Of a stretch of 64,000 nucleotides of DNA, positions 23,090 to 35,530 are shown one piece after another. The position numbers were made by a program, and so were the translations under genes. This stretch comes from Cinnamomum chago (lineage: Eukaryota > Streptophyta > Magnoliopsida > Laurales > Lauraceae): contig CP142455.1 in the NCBI GenBank assembly GCA_038049695.1, positions 34,571,501 through 34,635,500 of the forward strand, written 5' to 3'. The stretch's first letter is position 1. Each line of letters begins with the position of its first letter. The notes under the pieces were generated by a model, which saw only the letters and a list, made by a program, of their open reading frames with translations, did not search any database and had not been told where the DNA came from.

Positions 23090-25175
23090 TGTTAGCCCCG
23101 ATACATACATGATTCTACATGCTTCTCTCAAGGCATTATTGCTGGAGAGCCTTCGTGTAGGGTGAAGCGCTTTGGATGTTTGTAGGATGGCAGAAATGCA
23201 TGGGCTTTTTATAGTGCGGTAGACACTAAGGCCATGATTTCTTATCTTGAGCTGTCTGCTTTCCGGACCTTCGGCTTCTTGAAGTGGTTCGTGGAAAATT
23301 TTTGGCGTACTGGTGGCAATTTAAGAAGGAGGTTAATGTTAAGCAGTCTTCTGGGAAGGGCCTTAGGAGATCAGATGGCGCCCGGCGAGTGGAAGTCTTG
23401 TCCTTCCTTTCTGGAAAAAAGCCTAAGATAGGCTTTCTTGGCGAGCAGGGTGTCATTGAATCTGAAGCTATCCTGGAAGTACCTTGAGAGGTTTAGAGTA
23501 GCTAGAGGAGGAGGAAGCTGAGCTTGACGCTTGGATGCAAGCGGAGCAAAGATGAGCTTCCGTGGAGTCTACTGGCAAGAGGAAACCATCCAGTGATGGG
23601 TCAAGTGAGAGACCTGACTTTAATAGTGGGACAGGTTCTTCGAGGAAACCAATCCACCGATGTAAGAGGAAGAGAGGGCAGCGCTGTAGCATGGGACGAC
23701 ATGAAGACTCTCCTAGTTTGGAAGTCCATGTCACCATTAATGAGGAGGTGTCAAGAAATGCCGACGAGCCTCCGGAAAAGAGGAGCTGAGAAAAAGAAGA
23801 GACCGTCGGTGAATGTATGTTTCTTCCACTTGCTATTTCCTTTTCTTTTATGGAGATTTTCTTTTTTTTATTTGCCTTCTTCCACTTCTTTTTTTTTAGC
23901 ATAGGATGAGGACTTGGTGATGCCTGAGGTTCCGGTCGATGAGGCGGTGATGGATCCGATTGCGGCATCTGAAGAACAGAGGGACTCTAGAGTGATTCCA
24001 GAATCTCCACCTAGTATGACTTCTTTGTGTTACTTTTTTGTCGGTGCCGTCGTTTGCTAACATATTTCTTGTTTTCTTATCAGCTGAATTGCCAAAGGAT
24101 TCTGACGATTTACCATCCATGGATGCAGCTTTAGATGATGCTTCGATGAGTTCATGCAGGTAGATAGTATTCCGCCAGTTGTTGAAGGAGGTACTTTGTA
24201 ATAATAACCCTGATGAAAATGATGATTTTTTTTTAATAAGATCATATTCATACCTTTTGTGTTTGATTGGCAGGCTTTGAAGTGACAGGAGAGATCCATA
24301 ACTCTTTTCAGAACTGGAGCAAGGAGTGCTAGAGGTTGCTCCAGAGGTAGGGGCTTCTACAACTAGTTCTGACATGGCAGAGGTGAGTCCTTGTGCCGAG
24401 AATCCCCCTCCAGTGGCTCTGATTGGAAAGAGTTTTTTTTATTACTCTTCCAATGGGGCATGGCATGGACTGTCGACCGATGGAGCGGGGTGAATCTTCA
24501 TCTAGGCCATCCTTTCAAAGAAGGTGCTAGCACGCGTTTTGAGCTCCTGGATTGAGACTCTCCTTTCTAGTCACTTGGATGCTGGATTTGGCTTGATCAA
24601 GCATTGAAGGAGATACTTGATGATAGCCAAGAGGTTGGTCTGGACGTCACATGTGCCAGGGCAATCGTGGATAGGATCATTGCGATGGGCGACAAGTGGT
24701 CCGAGACCAGGTCTTTCCCTAATGACGACTTCTTAAAGGAGATGTTTTTGGACCCTGCTAACAAAGCCAAGTCTGAGAAGGATGAGACTAAGTAGACTAG
24801 GAAGCAATTTATCTGGGAGAGGAACATCAATGAGTTGGTCATCATTGAGATGGGGATGACATTGAATGCCTTGATAGGGAGGTTATTCAAGTCGGGCGCC
24901 GCCTTGAGCAATTAGAGGCGTAAGCTGCTGCCAAGTGGGAAAGGATCTTGGTTCACCAGGTTGCAGACACTAATCGTGTTCTCAAAGAAAGGACTTAAGA
25001 ACACGTGCGATGGCGAACTGCTTGGGAGAAGCTTCTCGGTGTTGAGGACAGGTTAGATCATTCTGCGGCATTTTATGGAAAATTTCTGAAGGAGCGTGCG
25101 TTTGAAGCTTTGACTGCTAAGTCCAGGAGTTTGCTTGAGGAGTTGAATCTTTGGCTGGGGGTCATGTTAGACTGA
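23090..25175 (+). mobile_element. Accessory 3' coding region, spliced-looking; plant-mobile-domain type guessed
   Basis: A series of plus-strand coding-like blocks separated by pyrimidine-rich, AG-ended stretches that look like introns (for example before 23903 and 24083). Blocks include a basic Ser/Arg/Lys segment (KRKPSSDGSSERPDFNSG, about 23570), an acidic block (VPVDEAVMDPIAASEEQRDS, about 23930), and a helical C-terminal part (24600-25172) with DFLKEMFLDPANKAK, NRVLKERT and LEELNLWLGVMLD. Some plant Tat elements carry an extra sense ORF, often with a plant mobile domain, between pol and the 3' LTR; position and layout fit that, but I do not see the mobile domain itself. It is broken. Confidence 0.4.
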
Positions 25176-25439
25176 GCTCCTGACTTCTTCTGTAACAAAC
25201 TCTTTCTTCTCTTTTTTTAGTACCCCGTGTATACACACTTTTTTTGTATTCTTTTCTCTCTCCGTTTTTATTTTTTATTTTTTATTTTTTTTTGTAGTGC
25301 TTGTGAACATTTTTTTAGCACTGTTTTTTCGTATTCCCTCCTTTCACTCAAATTCTTTTGTGACAAAACAAATTTAAACAATAGTTTAAATGAGAATGTT
25401 TGTTTGAAAATTTGATCAAAAGTTCGTCATTTTGTGAAA

Positions 25440-25935
25440 ATCTTTTGTCAAATGGTTGTTTTGGCATGGGAGCCAGATTTTGTTTGTGGCATGAGAGCCG
25501 AATTTGGGTTGTGGCATGAGAGTCAAAATTTGGTTTGTGGCATGAGAGCCAGATTTTGTTTGTGGCATGAGAGCCGAATTTGGGTTGTGGCATGAGAGTC
25601 AAAATTTGGTTTGTGGCATGAGAGCCAAAAAAAAAAATTTGGTGGCATGAGAGCCAGGATTTTTTTTTCTTTTTTTTTTTTTTTTTTGCGGCATGGGAGT
25701 CGAATTTTTGTGGCATGAAAGCCGATTTTTGTCGTGAAAGCCGGGTTTTAGTGGCATGATAGTCGATTTTGTTTTTTTTTGCGTGAAAGCCAGGTTTTTG
25801 TGGCATGAAAGCCAAAATTTTGTTTTGGGGTGAAAGCCAAGATTTATTTTTTAAAAGCCAAGTTTTGGTTTGTTGGCATAAGAGCCGATTTTGGTTTTTA
25901 TTTATTGGCATGAAAGCCGGTTTTTGGTTTTCAAA
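25440..25935. repeat. Minisatellite on GGCATGAGAGCC
   Basis: About 500 bp of tandem units near 25-30 bp, each with TGGCATGAGAGCC (or GGCATGAAAGCC) followed by GAATTTTGGTTTG-type sequence, roughly 16 copies. A poly-T run of about 20 lies near 25670. Located in the non-coding gap between the two tail-to-tail Tat elements. Confidence 0.85.
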
Positions 25936-26420
25936 AATGCAAGTATCGACTAAAAGTCACCTCCCTGCCGAATGGCATGGTAAGTATCGATGGAATGTCG
26001 CTTCCTTGCTCATTCGGTTGTGAGTATCGATGAAATGTCGCCTCCTCGCAAATTTGGGTGCAAGTATCGACTAAGTGTTGCTTTCCTGCCGAATGGTTTT
26101 CCAAGTATCGATGGAATGTCGCATCCTTGCTCATCCGAAATGTCGCTTCCTCCCTTTTCAAAAGTTTTGGTTTACGGGTACTAATTGAATGTCATTTCCC
26201 CACGATTTTTGAAATTTTGAGGTTTTTTGGACCTCTGTTTTTTTTTAATTTGGGTTTGTGGATATCAATTGAAATGTTGCATCTCCACGATTTCTGAAAT
26301 TTTACTAGTATCGACAAAATGTCGCTTCCTTGCTATTTTGGAAGTATCGAATGTGGTTCACATCCTTCCAATTTTTTAGTTTTGCAAGTATCGACCGAGC
26401 TTCGTTTCCTCGCAGTTTTT
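25936..26420. repeat. Second minisatellite on AAGTATCGATGGAATGTCGC
   Basis: Units of about 45-60 bp with (A)AGTATCGAnnGAATGTCGCnTCCTTGC and variants, about eight copies, adjacent to but unlike the 25440-25935 array. A minus-strand frame through it gives a repeated EEATFHRY, a consequence of the repeat. Confidence 0.8.
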
Positions 26421-26770
26421 GAAAAACCATTTTTTTTTTGTTTAAAGACACGAGGGTCGTAAATTTTGAACGAAAACCATTTTGTCGGTAAAAGGCAAGG
26501 TGGATTAAGGTAGAAATCCCTGAATCCTGATTTTTATTCCAAACCATGAATTTTGGGTTCAAGGGTCGAAAATTTAGTCAAGTTAGGAAAAGGTTCCAAA
26601 ACTTGGATTTTTTTATTTTTTTTAACAATGAAATGATGAAAGTAAGAATATTTTTTTTTTTGAAATTTCAACATAAGGATGAAAATTTCAAAAGAAATGG
26701 GTTTGACGAGCAAGTACCTGGGACAGGATTTGGCCGTGCAAGCAGCGCTCTGACCCAATGGCATAAGTCT
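26421..26770. other. No gene seen; gypsy-B 3' non-coding sequence
   Basis: AT-rich sequence between the minisatellites and the end of gypsy-B pol, with poly-T tracts. I see no LTR edge or polypurine tract that I can support. Confidence 0.5.
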
Positions 26771-27972
26771 TCAAGGGTAGTACCACTTCAAGAACTTGTT
26801 GTTGATGGGCAGCATACATCTGTCACCCTCCAAGTTTAAGAGGGCATGTGTGCCATTGGAGAAAACCTTGTCAATGACGTAGGGTCCCTCCCATTTTGGC
26901 TCAAATTTGTCTTTGGACTTGTGGGCGAAAACCATTGGTCTTTTTACTGCAAGAACCAAGTCACCCTTTTGTAGGCATGTTACCAGACTTTCTTGTCGAA
27001 AGATCCTGCCATGTGTCCCTGGTAAAGCTCAATGCTTTGTTGAGCTTCGAGCCGTCTCTCGTCGAGTTTGTCCAGCTCTTGGAGTCTCAACTTTACATTG
27101 CTTTCTTACTTGAGTCGTGTCATTTTGCAAAGACACCCTTAGGGAAGGAATTTGTACTTCCAAGGGTATGACAGGTTCGCATCCATAAACCAAGGAGAAT
27201 GGTGTGCTATGGGTTGGTCTTCGAATGGTGGTCTGATAGGCCAACAAAGGTTCAAACAGTTTTTCACCTATTTCTTTTGTGACTAGAGACCATTTTCTTG
27301 AGGATTTTGCAGAGTGTCTTGTTGAAGGCTTCTACTAATCCATTTGCTACCGGATTATATGGAGTCGAAGGACAACTTTGGATTTTGTATTTGTCGCAAA
27401 ACCTGTAGAATCGATAATCCCGGAATTGTGGTCCATTGTTATGGACGAATCTTTTCGGTATGCCAAAACGACAAATAATGTGGGTGTGCAAGAACTGAAG
27501 GATTGATGAGGTTTTCATTTCGCCAAGCACAAAAGCTTCTAACCACTTAGAGAAATAATCCGTAATGACGAAGATGAAGCGAAGACCTTTGCTCGATGGA
27601 CGATGGGGGAGAGATAGGACCTATGATGTCCATACCCCAGGCTTTGAAAAGCCATGAGATTGCTGTAGAGTGTAGCCATTCTGGAGGCATATGAACATAG
27701 TCTCCATGAACTTGCCAGTGTTGGCAGTGCTTAGTAAATCGCATAGCGTCAGCTACCATGGTAGGCTAATAATAATCTAACATTTTTATCTGATCGTAGA
27801 GCTTAGGACCGGCTTGATGGGCTCCACAAAGACCAGCATGAACTTCTTTGATCGTTTCCTCGACCCATTCTTTTGGATCTTTAGGTACGATTCTGAACAT
27901 GACGTAATCAATGAACGGATCCCTCCAGTCGCCGATTGGAGGTCTGAGGATAGAGATCTGACTTCCAACCAC
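26771..27972 (-). mobile_element. Gypsy-B: integrase region
   Basis: Minus-strand pieces in order show the HHCC-like lead-in (HCQHWQVHGDYVHMPPEWLH), the rve core ([48 protein letters not shown]), and the C-terminal part ([19 protein letters not shown], then KFEPKWEGPYVIDKVFSNG) ending near 26771. Typical of Tat-lineage Ty3/gypsy integrases. The region is broken in several places. Confidence 0.88.
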
Positions 27973-28164
27973 TCAGTGGCATTCGGCAACTGCTTGGTGT
28001 GTGTTAAGAGTAGGGAGTATCCTTCTTTGACACACTGTAATTTACATGTTTTCCCTTTCTTGGATTGCCATTGATGCGGCAAGTCCGGCCAGGGCATCTG
28101 CACAGATGTTCTCACCTCTGAGGATGTGGATGATGTGACAGACGTCAAACTTTTGTCGAAGCGA

Positions 28165-28488
28165 TTATGCCTTGTAATAAGGCAATAGATCAGGCTTCCT
28201 AACGTCATATTTCTGATTCATCTGGTTGACAATCAGTTGAGAGTCCCTGAAGACTTCCAGCATGGTGATACCGGACTTGAGGTCGAGTTCCAATCCTACA
28301 ATCAGAGCTTGGTATTCAGCTGCATTATTGGAACATGGTTCCAGTACCGAGAAAGTATGTGGAATCATGTATTTGTTAGGGCTAGCAAAGAGGATACCAA
28401 CTTCTGAGATCAGTTTTCTTTTTTCATTTGTCCTAGTTGCACCATCAAAGTACATGTCCCAGGAGGCATTTGGTGAGGAGGTCTCCAC
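28165..28488 (-). mobile_element. Gypsy-B: second (archaeal/plant-type) RNase H
   Basis: WDMYFDGATRTNEKRK, then NNAAEYQALIVGLELDLKSG and FRDSQLIVNQ: the RNase HI fold of the extra RNase H that lies between the RT-RNase H and the integrase. This domain is the hallmark of the Tat lineage (Ogre, Retand and relatives) and fixes the family of all gypsy-like pieces in this window. Confidence 0.88.
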
Positions 28489-30045
28489 GTTCTAGACAGG
28501 CTCGTCTGGGAGATCATCTCTAAGTGGAGAATCATTATACAACGGGTACTCTGTCAGAAAGTCTATTAGAGCTTGGTCTTTGATTGCTTTTTGCGGTACA
28601 TACCTAATATCAAATTGTGATAGGAAGATGGACCATTTTGTCAGTCAAGCATTGAGAGAACCTGCTTTTGTGACAAGGACCTTCAAGAGGTTGATCCTTG
28701 AAATCAGGTAGACTGTGTTGGAAATAAGGTAGTGATGCAACTTTTGCACGGTGAACAATACTGCAAGGCATTCTTTTTCGACTGGTGAGTAGCGATTCTT
28801 CGCACCTGCCAGCATATGGCTAAGGTAGTATAGACCAACTTCTTTTCCTTTGTCATTCTCTTTTACAAGTAGAACATCCAAAGAATAGTTAGGGGCTCTT
28901 GTGTACAGGATGAATAGTTTTCCAATGGTAGGGGTAACCAACACTGGAGGTTTGGTGAGGTATGACTTGATATCTTGAAATACAGGTTCACATTTAGCAT
29001 CCCAAACAAAGTTCACACCTTTCTTCAATAATCGAGAGAATGGATGGCATTTTCCCGAAAGATTGGAGATGAACCGTCTGATATATGCCAATCTTCCTTG
29101 AAGTCCTTTTAGTTCCCTTAAGGTTCTTGGAGAGGGCATTTCTTGAAAAGCCTTGACTTTGGTGGGGTCAAGTTCTATTCCAGCTTTCTGAACTACGAAT
29201 TCGAGGAACTTACCCGATGAGACACCGAAGAAGCATTTCAGGGGATTCATTCGCAGTTTGTATTTGCGAAGTCGGAGGAAGACTTCCCGAAGGTCGTTCA
29301 GATGGTCTTCTTTTCTTCTGCTTTTGACGGCGAGGTCACCAACGTAGCATTCAACCGTCTTATGTTGCATATCTTGGAATATCTTCATCATAGCCTTATG
29401 ATATGTGGCACCAGCATTTTCTAGACCAAATGGCATGACAATGTAGCAATACACGCCAAATGGGGTCCGAAATGATGTGTGTTTTTCATCTTCATATGCA
29501 TCTTTATCTGATTGTAGCCAGAGAAGCCATCCATGAATGTCATTCGCCCGAATCATCACCTCCAGTATGGGGAGCAGGAATTCATCTTTAGGGCAACTAC
29601 CATTCAGATCTCTATAGTCAATACAGACCCTGATCTGCCCATTTTTCTTTGTCATGGGGACAATGTTGGCCAACCACTGAAGATGTTGTTCCTCACGGAT
29701 GAAACCAATGCTTTTGAGTTTTTGAACTTCTTGTTCAATTTTGTCCATCACATCCGGACGAAATCTTCTTTGGCCTTGTTTGATGGGCTTGATGTCTTTT
29801 TGTAGATTGAGTTTGTAGACTACTATTTTGGGTTCTAAACCAGGTATTTCAGCATAAGACCATACAAAGCAATCAACAAACTCATGAAGAAAAACGATAT
29901 ACTTGGGTAAATCATCATCCTTTATATTCTTGCTTATGAATACAGGACGTGGGTTATCTGGTGTTCCCAAGTCTATCTTTTGAACAGGATCTTCTGTTGG
30001 AAGGTTCGAAGGTGGTTCCTCCACAATATTTTCGGAAGCTTCCAA
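28489..30045 (-). mobile_element. Gypsy-B: reverse transcriptase and first RNase H
   Basis: A 466-codon minus-strand open stretch (28645-30045) with GTPDNPRPVFISKNIKDDDL at the start, then VCIDYRDLNGSCPKDEF, TSFRTPFGVYCYIVMPFGL, ECYVGDLAVKSRRKEDHL, GLQGRLAYIRRFISNLSGK and VEKECLAVLFTVQKLHHYL. It is the fullest RT in the window and the reference against which the plus-strand copies were aligned. Confidence 0.93.
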
Positions 30046-33000
30046 CTCAACGAAACCTTCTTAAGTTTCAAGGGCATTTTCAGACCAATACTTGGTTTCT
30101 GTCCATGGGTCTTCATGATTGGTAATCTTCTCAAGGCTTGCTATGAGATGGTCCCAATCGCCTATTGAAACTGGGTCGAATTAGGGTACTTCTTTTCGAG
30201 ATGATGGCTCTTCTGGGTTAGAATACCACATGCCTGTGTCATCGGACAATTCCTCTTCATTGTCAGAGAAATCTTACCAATTGGAAGAGCTTCCTGGATC
30301 CTTGATGGGTGACTCTTCAAAGAGATATCCAGGGAGATCGACGTCGTGATGGACACGAGATGTTGAGGCTTCGCCGGCAAATCGACTTTTCAGCCTTTGT
30401 GTCAACTGTCTTAGAGGAGTATCAGAATCATATCCTAACCCGTGCAAAGACTTTTCTACATGACCGTAGAGTCTCCAATCTTCTAGTTGGCTTTTGGTCA
30501 AGGCGGGCGCCAATGGCGTGAGAATACCGAGGCCTTCTCCCAAATCGACCAGATTTAGAGCGTCGTTGCCCATTTTCTTCATAAAAGCTTGTGCCATAGG
30601 ACTATATAGAGATAGTTGAGGCATACCTTCATTTTGAAAGGTTCAAGCGAGGAATTTGATGAAGAAGCTTCCGATTTATGGAAGAAGATTGGCCTTCCTT
30701 CTGATGAAGTTGCCAGAACAACAAAAGAAGCAGACGCAGGATCTTCTACGTCAGCATGACTCTGAATTGGAGGTAAAGCAGGCTTTACATGCTGAGTATC
30801 AGCTTGGCTTGACGATGTGTCGTCTTCTGGCTCTGAATGTGAATCTAAATCCATGTCTTGCATAATAGACATGAAAGAGACAACAAGTTTGGCCCTAGAC
30901 TTTTGCTTTGGTTATGATGACCAAAGGCTTTGAAGATTTGAGAGAGCTAACTAATGGAGATTGACTGCTCTTTTTGGATTTGCCAGAGGGTTTTTTTTCT
31001 TCTGGTGATTGCTGAGGAGCCTTGCATTTATCTTTCTGGAGATTTTCGGAAAAAGGTGTTATTTATTCCTCCTCTTCTTTTTTTTCGCCCATGTACATAT
31101 GGGAATCTGCATAATGAATTTCTTTACCTTTGAAGGGTTTTCTGTCTGCAAACACCCAATGTATCATGCCATCGTTGCCAACGAACTTGATACATTGATG
31201 TAGAGTTTAAGGGATAACACGATTCTCATGTATCCAAGGGCGTCCAAGAAGGATGTTGTAGCAAGAAGGGGTTTTTATTGCATACACGGTGACTTCAGAG
31301 ATAAGGTAACTGATTTGCAACTTGAACTTGATTTTGCCGATAGGCCTTTGAGTGCTCCCATCATATCCGAAGATGGATACGGATGTGTGGCTCATCTTGC
31401 TAGGTGGAATACCCAACTCTTCAAGAGCCGGAGTGGAGATGAGGTTGAGTGCAAAACCTGGGTTGATCTGGACTCTATGTATTGGTGTTTCCTTAACGTA
31501 CCCTGTGAAATACAAGGGTCGGTTGTACCTTGTCTCACGAAGTTGGAGGTCTTCCTTAATGTAGGCGATGGTTGCATTTTTTTTCATTTTGAAGCGAGAC
31601 GCATTCAGTGCGAGATCCCTCAGTTTTCTTCTTTTCTCCTTTTGAGGAAGTATATGATTTTTTGACCCTATAGTCCATTTCAATTTGTAGGACTTGTGGG
31701 GCATGTTTGTCTACATCCGCATTCAGCAATTGTAATTCTGAAATTGGATTATCACAAGTGTGTGAAGACATTCATAATAAATCTAGGATGTGTAGTCGTG
31801 TAGGTAAGTGTTTGAAGTGCTCAATCAAGTCATGCTTGAAAGCCTCCTTCGGGCCTGCATGTTCATTATTGTTGCCACTTAGGCCGTTTACAACATCTTT
31901 TCCCGAAGGATTTCTATAAGTAGAAGAGGAAGATTGGCTGTAATTTTTATGGTAATCCTGGCCAGAATAGGGACCTCTACCAACTTCGAGAGCTTCTTGA
32001 GAAGGGTCTTCATTTCGAAGATCACCCTCAGAATCAAGTGGTTGATCCTTCTCATTTATTGGGGATGTGTCTATAGCAGAGCTGCCATCCTCAGTGATTG
32101 TGTTGTATGGAGCATTTTTCGGAAACAAGTCCTGAACAGCATCCGACAACTTTTCTTCTTTGTTGATCAATTCATTGGCCCAAGCATCGTTAGTTGGAGC
32201 TTTTTCACGATGATCAGTAGGGAGGGGTGTGAATTTTGATGTCACAGTTTCAAGAGACGAAGTCTGAGAAGGCAACATCTAAGTGGAAGTCATTTGAGAA
32301 GAAGTAGCTCTAGAAGATATACAGCCAGATGTGGTCTGAGAGTAAGTGGCCTCAGCAAACGAGGTTTCAAAGGAACTATCATGCCGAGCTATCACATTGA
32401 AGGTCACTTCGATAGGAGACATCCCCCGAATGGGCTGTTGGGAATCAAACTCATACTCGCATGTAAGAGGATCATCAATCCAACAGTTTTTTTTACATTT
32501 TTATGAGTTACATGAGGAGGTGACTAGTGGTCTTCATGGACTTCCGATTCTGCATTTTGATTGCGAAGAAGCTCATTAACGCGATCTTGCTCTTGTTCTA
32601 TGGCAAGACGTTGTAGGATCCTCGCATATTCATCAAGATCCGACATGGGAGCCAAATCTTCTTCTTCGTCTGCTCCTTGTGGTTCAACAAGCTTAGATTC
32701 CACTTGAGCAGCAGGGTGCTGGGTCAACAACATTTTCTTTGACAACCTCTTGGTCTTCTTCATCATCAGACCAGGATCCTTATGGCTATAAGGGGTTATA
32801 CCAGATTACTGGCATAAGGTAAGTTTCGGGAACCCATTCTTCATCGTTGAGCTATTCTCCTGTTTCAAGGGATTATTCCCATTCGTCAGTGTCACTGGAC
32901 TTGTATCCATTCATGGAGAATCTGACTACCAAATTGCAAGAGTATAATGCCCCTACGTGGTTTAATTTCCGAATTGAGGTAGCATGAAATCACCAAGTAA

Positions 33001-33111
33001 ATTTTTTTTCTGCCTTTGAAGTCTTTGGAAGAGACTTTTCTGTTGCCCCTAGTGAAGCAGTAGAGGAAGTCTCTGCCTTTTCATGGACTTCTTGTTTTGG
33101 TTAAGCTTTCT
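30046..33111 (-). mobile_element. Gypsy-B: gag-pol linker and protease
   Basis: Reading leftward from the CACTA edge: acidic linker (33111-32500), Ser/Asp-rich segment with PKEAFKHDLIEHFKHLPTRL (31772-32278), retropepsin-like domain (31207-31704; LYFTGYVKETPIHRVQINPG, LLGRPWIHENRV), Lys/Glu spacer, and a linker to RT (30162-30872). It is colinear with the plus-strand copy at 6303-8080 and 16991-18950. The region is broken. Confidence 0.82.
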
Positions 33112-33114
33112 CCT

Positions 33115-33143
33115 CACGACAACAATATGCACTTTTAGCGACG
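33115..33143 (+). repeat. CACTA left terminal inverted repeat
   Basis: 29 bp matching the right end (53677-53705) at 26 positions. The first four bases are CACG rather than the usual CACT; the right end has CACTA. Confidence 0.93.
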
Positions 33144-33915
33144 TTTTTTAGCGACGCTTTTATAAATCGTCGGTAAAAGTCATACTTTTACCGACGGTTA
33201 TACAAAAACGTCGGTAAAAGTATGACTTTCACCGACGTTTTCCTTAAAAACGTCGGCAAAGTTCAATCTGGAACATAGGGAAGTGATTATTACCGACGAA
33301 TTTGAAAAAGTCGGTAAAATGACTTTTAGCGACGTTTTATTTGTTTTACCAACGAAAAAAAAACGTCGGTAAAAGTCTTTTTTTTAATTTATTTTTCTAT
33401 TTTCTTTTACCGACGAACAAAAACGTCGGTAAAAGTCTTTACATTTTTTATTTATTTTTCTATTTTCTTTTTGCCGACGAAAAAAAAGTCGGTAAAATCA
33501 ATCTTTAGCGACGTTTTATTAGTTTCGCCGACGTTTTTTTCGTTGATAAAGCCTTTTTATTTTATTTTTGATTTTACCGACGAAAAAAACGTCGGTAAAA
33601 ATATTATATTATTTTTTTATTTTTTTATTTTACCGACGAAAAAAAACTTCTGTAAAAGTATTTTATTATTATTATTATTTTTTTTTGCCGACGAAAAAAA
33701 TCGTCGGTGAAACTAAATTTTATTATGAGGTGTAAAATAAATATTGGTTTGAACTTTTACCGACGTTTAGTTAAAACGTCGGTAAATCTGAATTTTATTT
33801 TTAAGAAAATTAAAAATGATCGATCTTTAACGACGAAAATGTGTTTTTGCCGACTAAAATTTGCGTCGGAAAAATTGTTACCGACGTTCAGTGTAAAACG
33901 TCGGTAAATATTTAG
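33140..33915. repeat. CACTA left subterminal array of CCGACG / CGTCGG
   Basis: Short inverted pairs of the form TTTTACCGACG...CGTCGGTAAAA repeat every 40-80 bp, separated by AT-rich spacers. In En/Spm-type elements subterminal repeats bind the element's own TnpA protein and bring the ends together; here the core ACCGACG would be the candidate binding site (inference). Confidence 0.9.
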
Positions 33916-33979
33916 TTTTTCCCTCCTTCTTTCCCTCTCCCGCCAACGCAAACCCTCTTTATTTTTTTCCCTCTATTGT

Positions 33980-34022
33980 TTTCCCTCATCTGCTCCTCTC
34001 TCTCTCTGTCTCTCTCATTTGC

Positions 34023-34062
<40 letters not shown>

Positions 34063-34205
34063 CTGGCTCATCTCTCTCTCGATCTGCACCATCTTGGACC
34101 AAAGCAACTGCTATCTCACCGCACTGCAACACCACTGAGGCCACCCTCCTCGTCCCTGCAACCCAACTGATCTCTCTCACCGGCTGCCTTCCTCTTCCAG
34201 GTTCG
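33980..34205 (+). promoter_or_regulatory. CACTA 5' leader with CT microsatellite
   Basis: Pyrimidine-rich sequence with an uninterrupted (TC)n run at about 34025-34058, then a CA/CT-rich stretch ending at CTTCCTCTTCCAG (34203). CT-rich leaders are common just downstream of plant transcription starts, so this is probably the 5' untranslated exon of tnp2. No TATA box was assigned. Confidence 0.5.
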
Positions 34206-34266
34206 GATTTCACATTTTCTCCTTTTGTCAGTTCTTTACTTCCTAATTGGGGCTGCTCAGAAATCC

Positions 34267-34331
34267 GATTTTGCTGCTCTTTCTTTTTCAATCGCATGAA
34301 ACCCTAGTTTTGATGATGAGATTGTGAAATT
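34267..34331 (+). repeat. 65-bp direct repeat, left copy, bracketing captured DNA
   Basis: Identical at 64 of 65 positions to 36902-36966; both contain GCATGAAACCCTAGTTTTGA. The 2.57 kb between them includes a host membrane-protein gene, so the pair marks the edges of a captured block. Confidence 0.9.
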
Positions 34332-35297
34332 CTCTGCTTTCTTCCTTGTACGAAAAACCTAGGAAGTGGATTTGGCGGCATTTTTTAGGGTTTTGTTTAA
34401 GTTGAATCTCACAAGGCTTTGTGCTTTGGATTTACCTATAGTTGGTTTTCTGTGATTTGTTCTTCGATGAAGAAATCTTCATTCTCTCTTGTTTGTCCCC
34501 TAGTATCTTAATTTGAATATCTCGGTGTTAATGGGCTTAAATCTTATATCAGAAAGAAGATGGTTTCATCTTAGAATGGAAGGATTGATTGATAGCGCCC
34601 AGTTTCTGTTTGGTGAAATGGTGCAGCAATGATAACTTTTATTAAAGTTTTTACTTAAAGGCTAAGTCAGTCCCATAAAAGCAATTCTTATTTGAGGGGA
34701 TAAAAATTGCTTTTCCATATCATTGCAAAAAAGAAATATGTAGTGCCACAAAATATGTTGCACCAGGACGAACACAGACTAAACTTTGTGTCCAAGTAGG
34801 CCAAATTAACCTATTTAAACTTGTTAGTCTTTTTGGACAAAGCCGTGCTTAAGAGTGTAAAAAGATAATAATACATTGTTTTTATTTGATGCATGTACAT
34901 TTCATAATAATATTATATGCATAAAATATATACATTCAGCATTGTGCTTATGAGCATAAGTTGGAACATAGATGAGGGGAATAGGAGATGTCAGGCCAAC
35001 CAAATAACTATAGCCCTTGTTTTTAAGTTTTCAAAATTTACTGTCTATACACCATGCAATTTTCTTGTGATAGAAATTCAACAGTAAATAATGCGTAGGG
35101 CATCATAGAACTTAGATCGGTGTCTATTCGAGGGGGCCTAACTTGTATGGACAGAGTAGAGTCTGGTTTTTTGGGTTTGAACACATGCTGATGTACTGAT
35201 GCAACAAGATGAGCACTCTAACCCACCAAGCTATAATATGTTTATTAATTTTGATTTAATTTATTTTATACTTAGCAATAGATCATAAATACTTGAA

Positions 35298-35530
35298 AAA
35301 TCGTAAAGTCCATACCTCTTTCATTGGTGCTCTCCTTTTGTTACTTTGTATGTCTCCACCTATGATCGTTTTGATCCCTGTACAAACACCTATCCATTCG
35401 TCTTCACTGACAATTGAGGAGACCGACATGCTTCTACTTGCATGTGGCCAAGGATCCCGCCTCGAAATTTCAAACACTTTGCCTTCTTCCCTTTCTTTAA
35501 TCACTTCGTATAACAAAGGTCAAAACTCAA
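35298..35530 (-). pseudogene. Captured exon-like fragment, gene not recognised
   Basis: The minus strand is open with protein-like composition (EEGKVFEISRRDPWPHASRS, then WIGVCTGIKTIIGGDIQSN) and runs into a good donor site, GAAAGAG/GTATGG at 35316/35315. The right edge is not clear. It lies opposite to and just upstream of the membrane-protein gene, between the 65-bp repeats, so it may be part of a neighbouring host gene caught in the same piece of DNA. No family recognised. Confidence 0.35.

Noticed and set aside
25348-25911. 187-codon minus-strand frame with repeated SHATK-type residues
   Set aside because: A by-product of the GGCATGAGAGCC minisatellite; no known family and period-driven composition.
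33140-33915. Regularly spaced short repeats resembling a CRISPR array
   Set aside because: Units are CACTA subterminal inverted pairs with AT-rich, related spacers, and the genome is a plant nuclear one.
33986-34297. 103-codon minus-strand frame rich in RERE
   Set aside because: Reads the CT microsatellite in reverse; no protein relatives expected.
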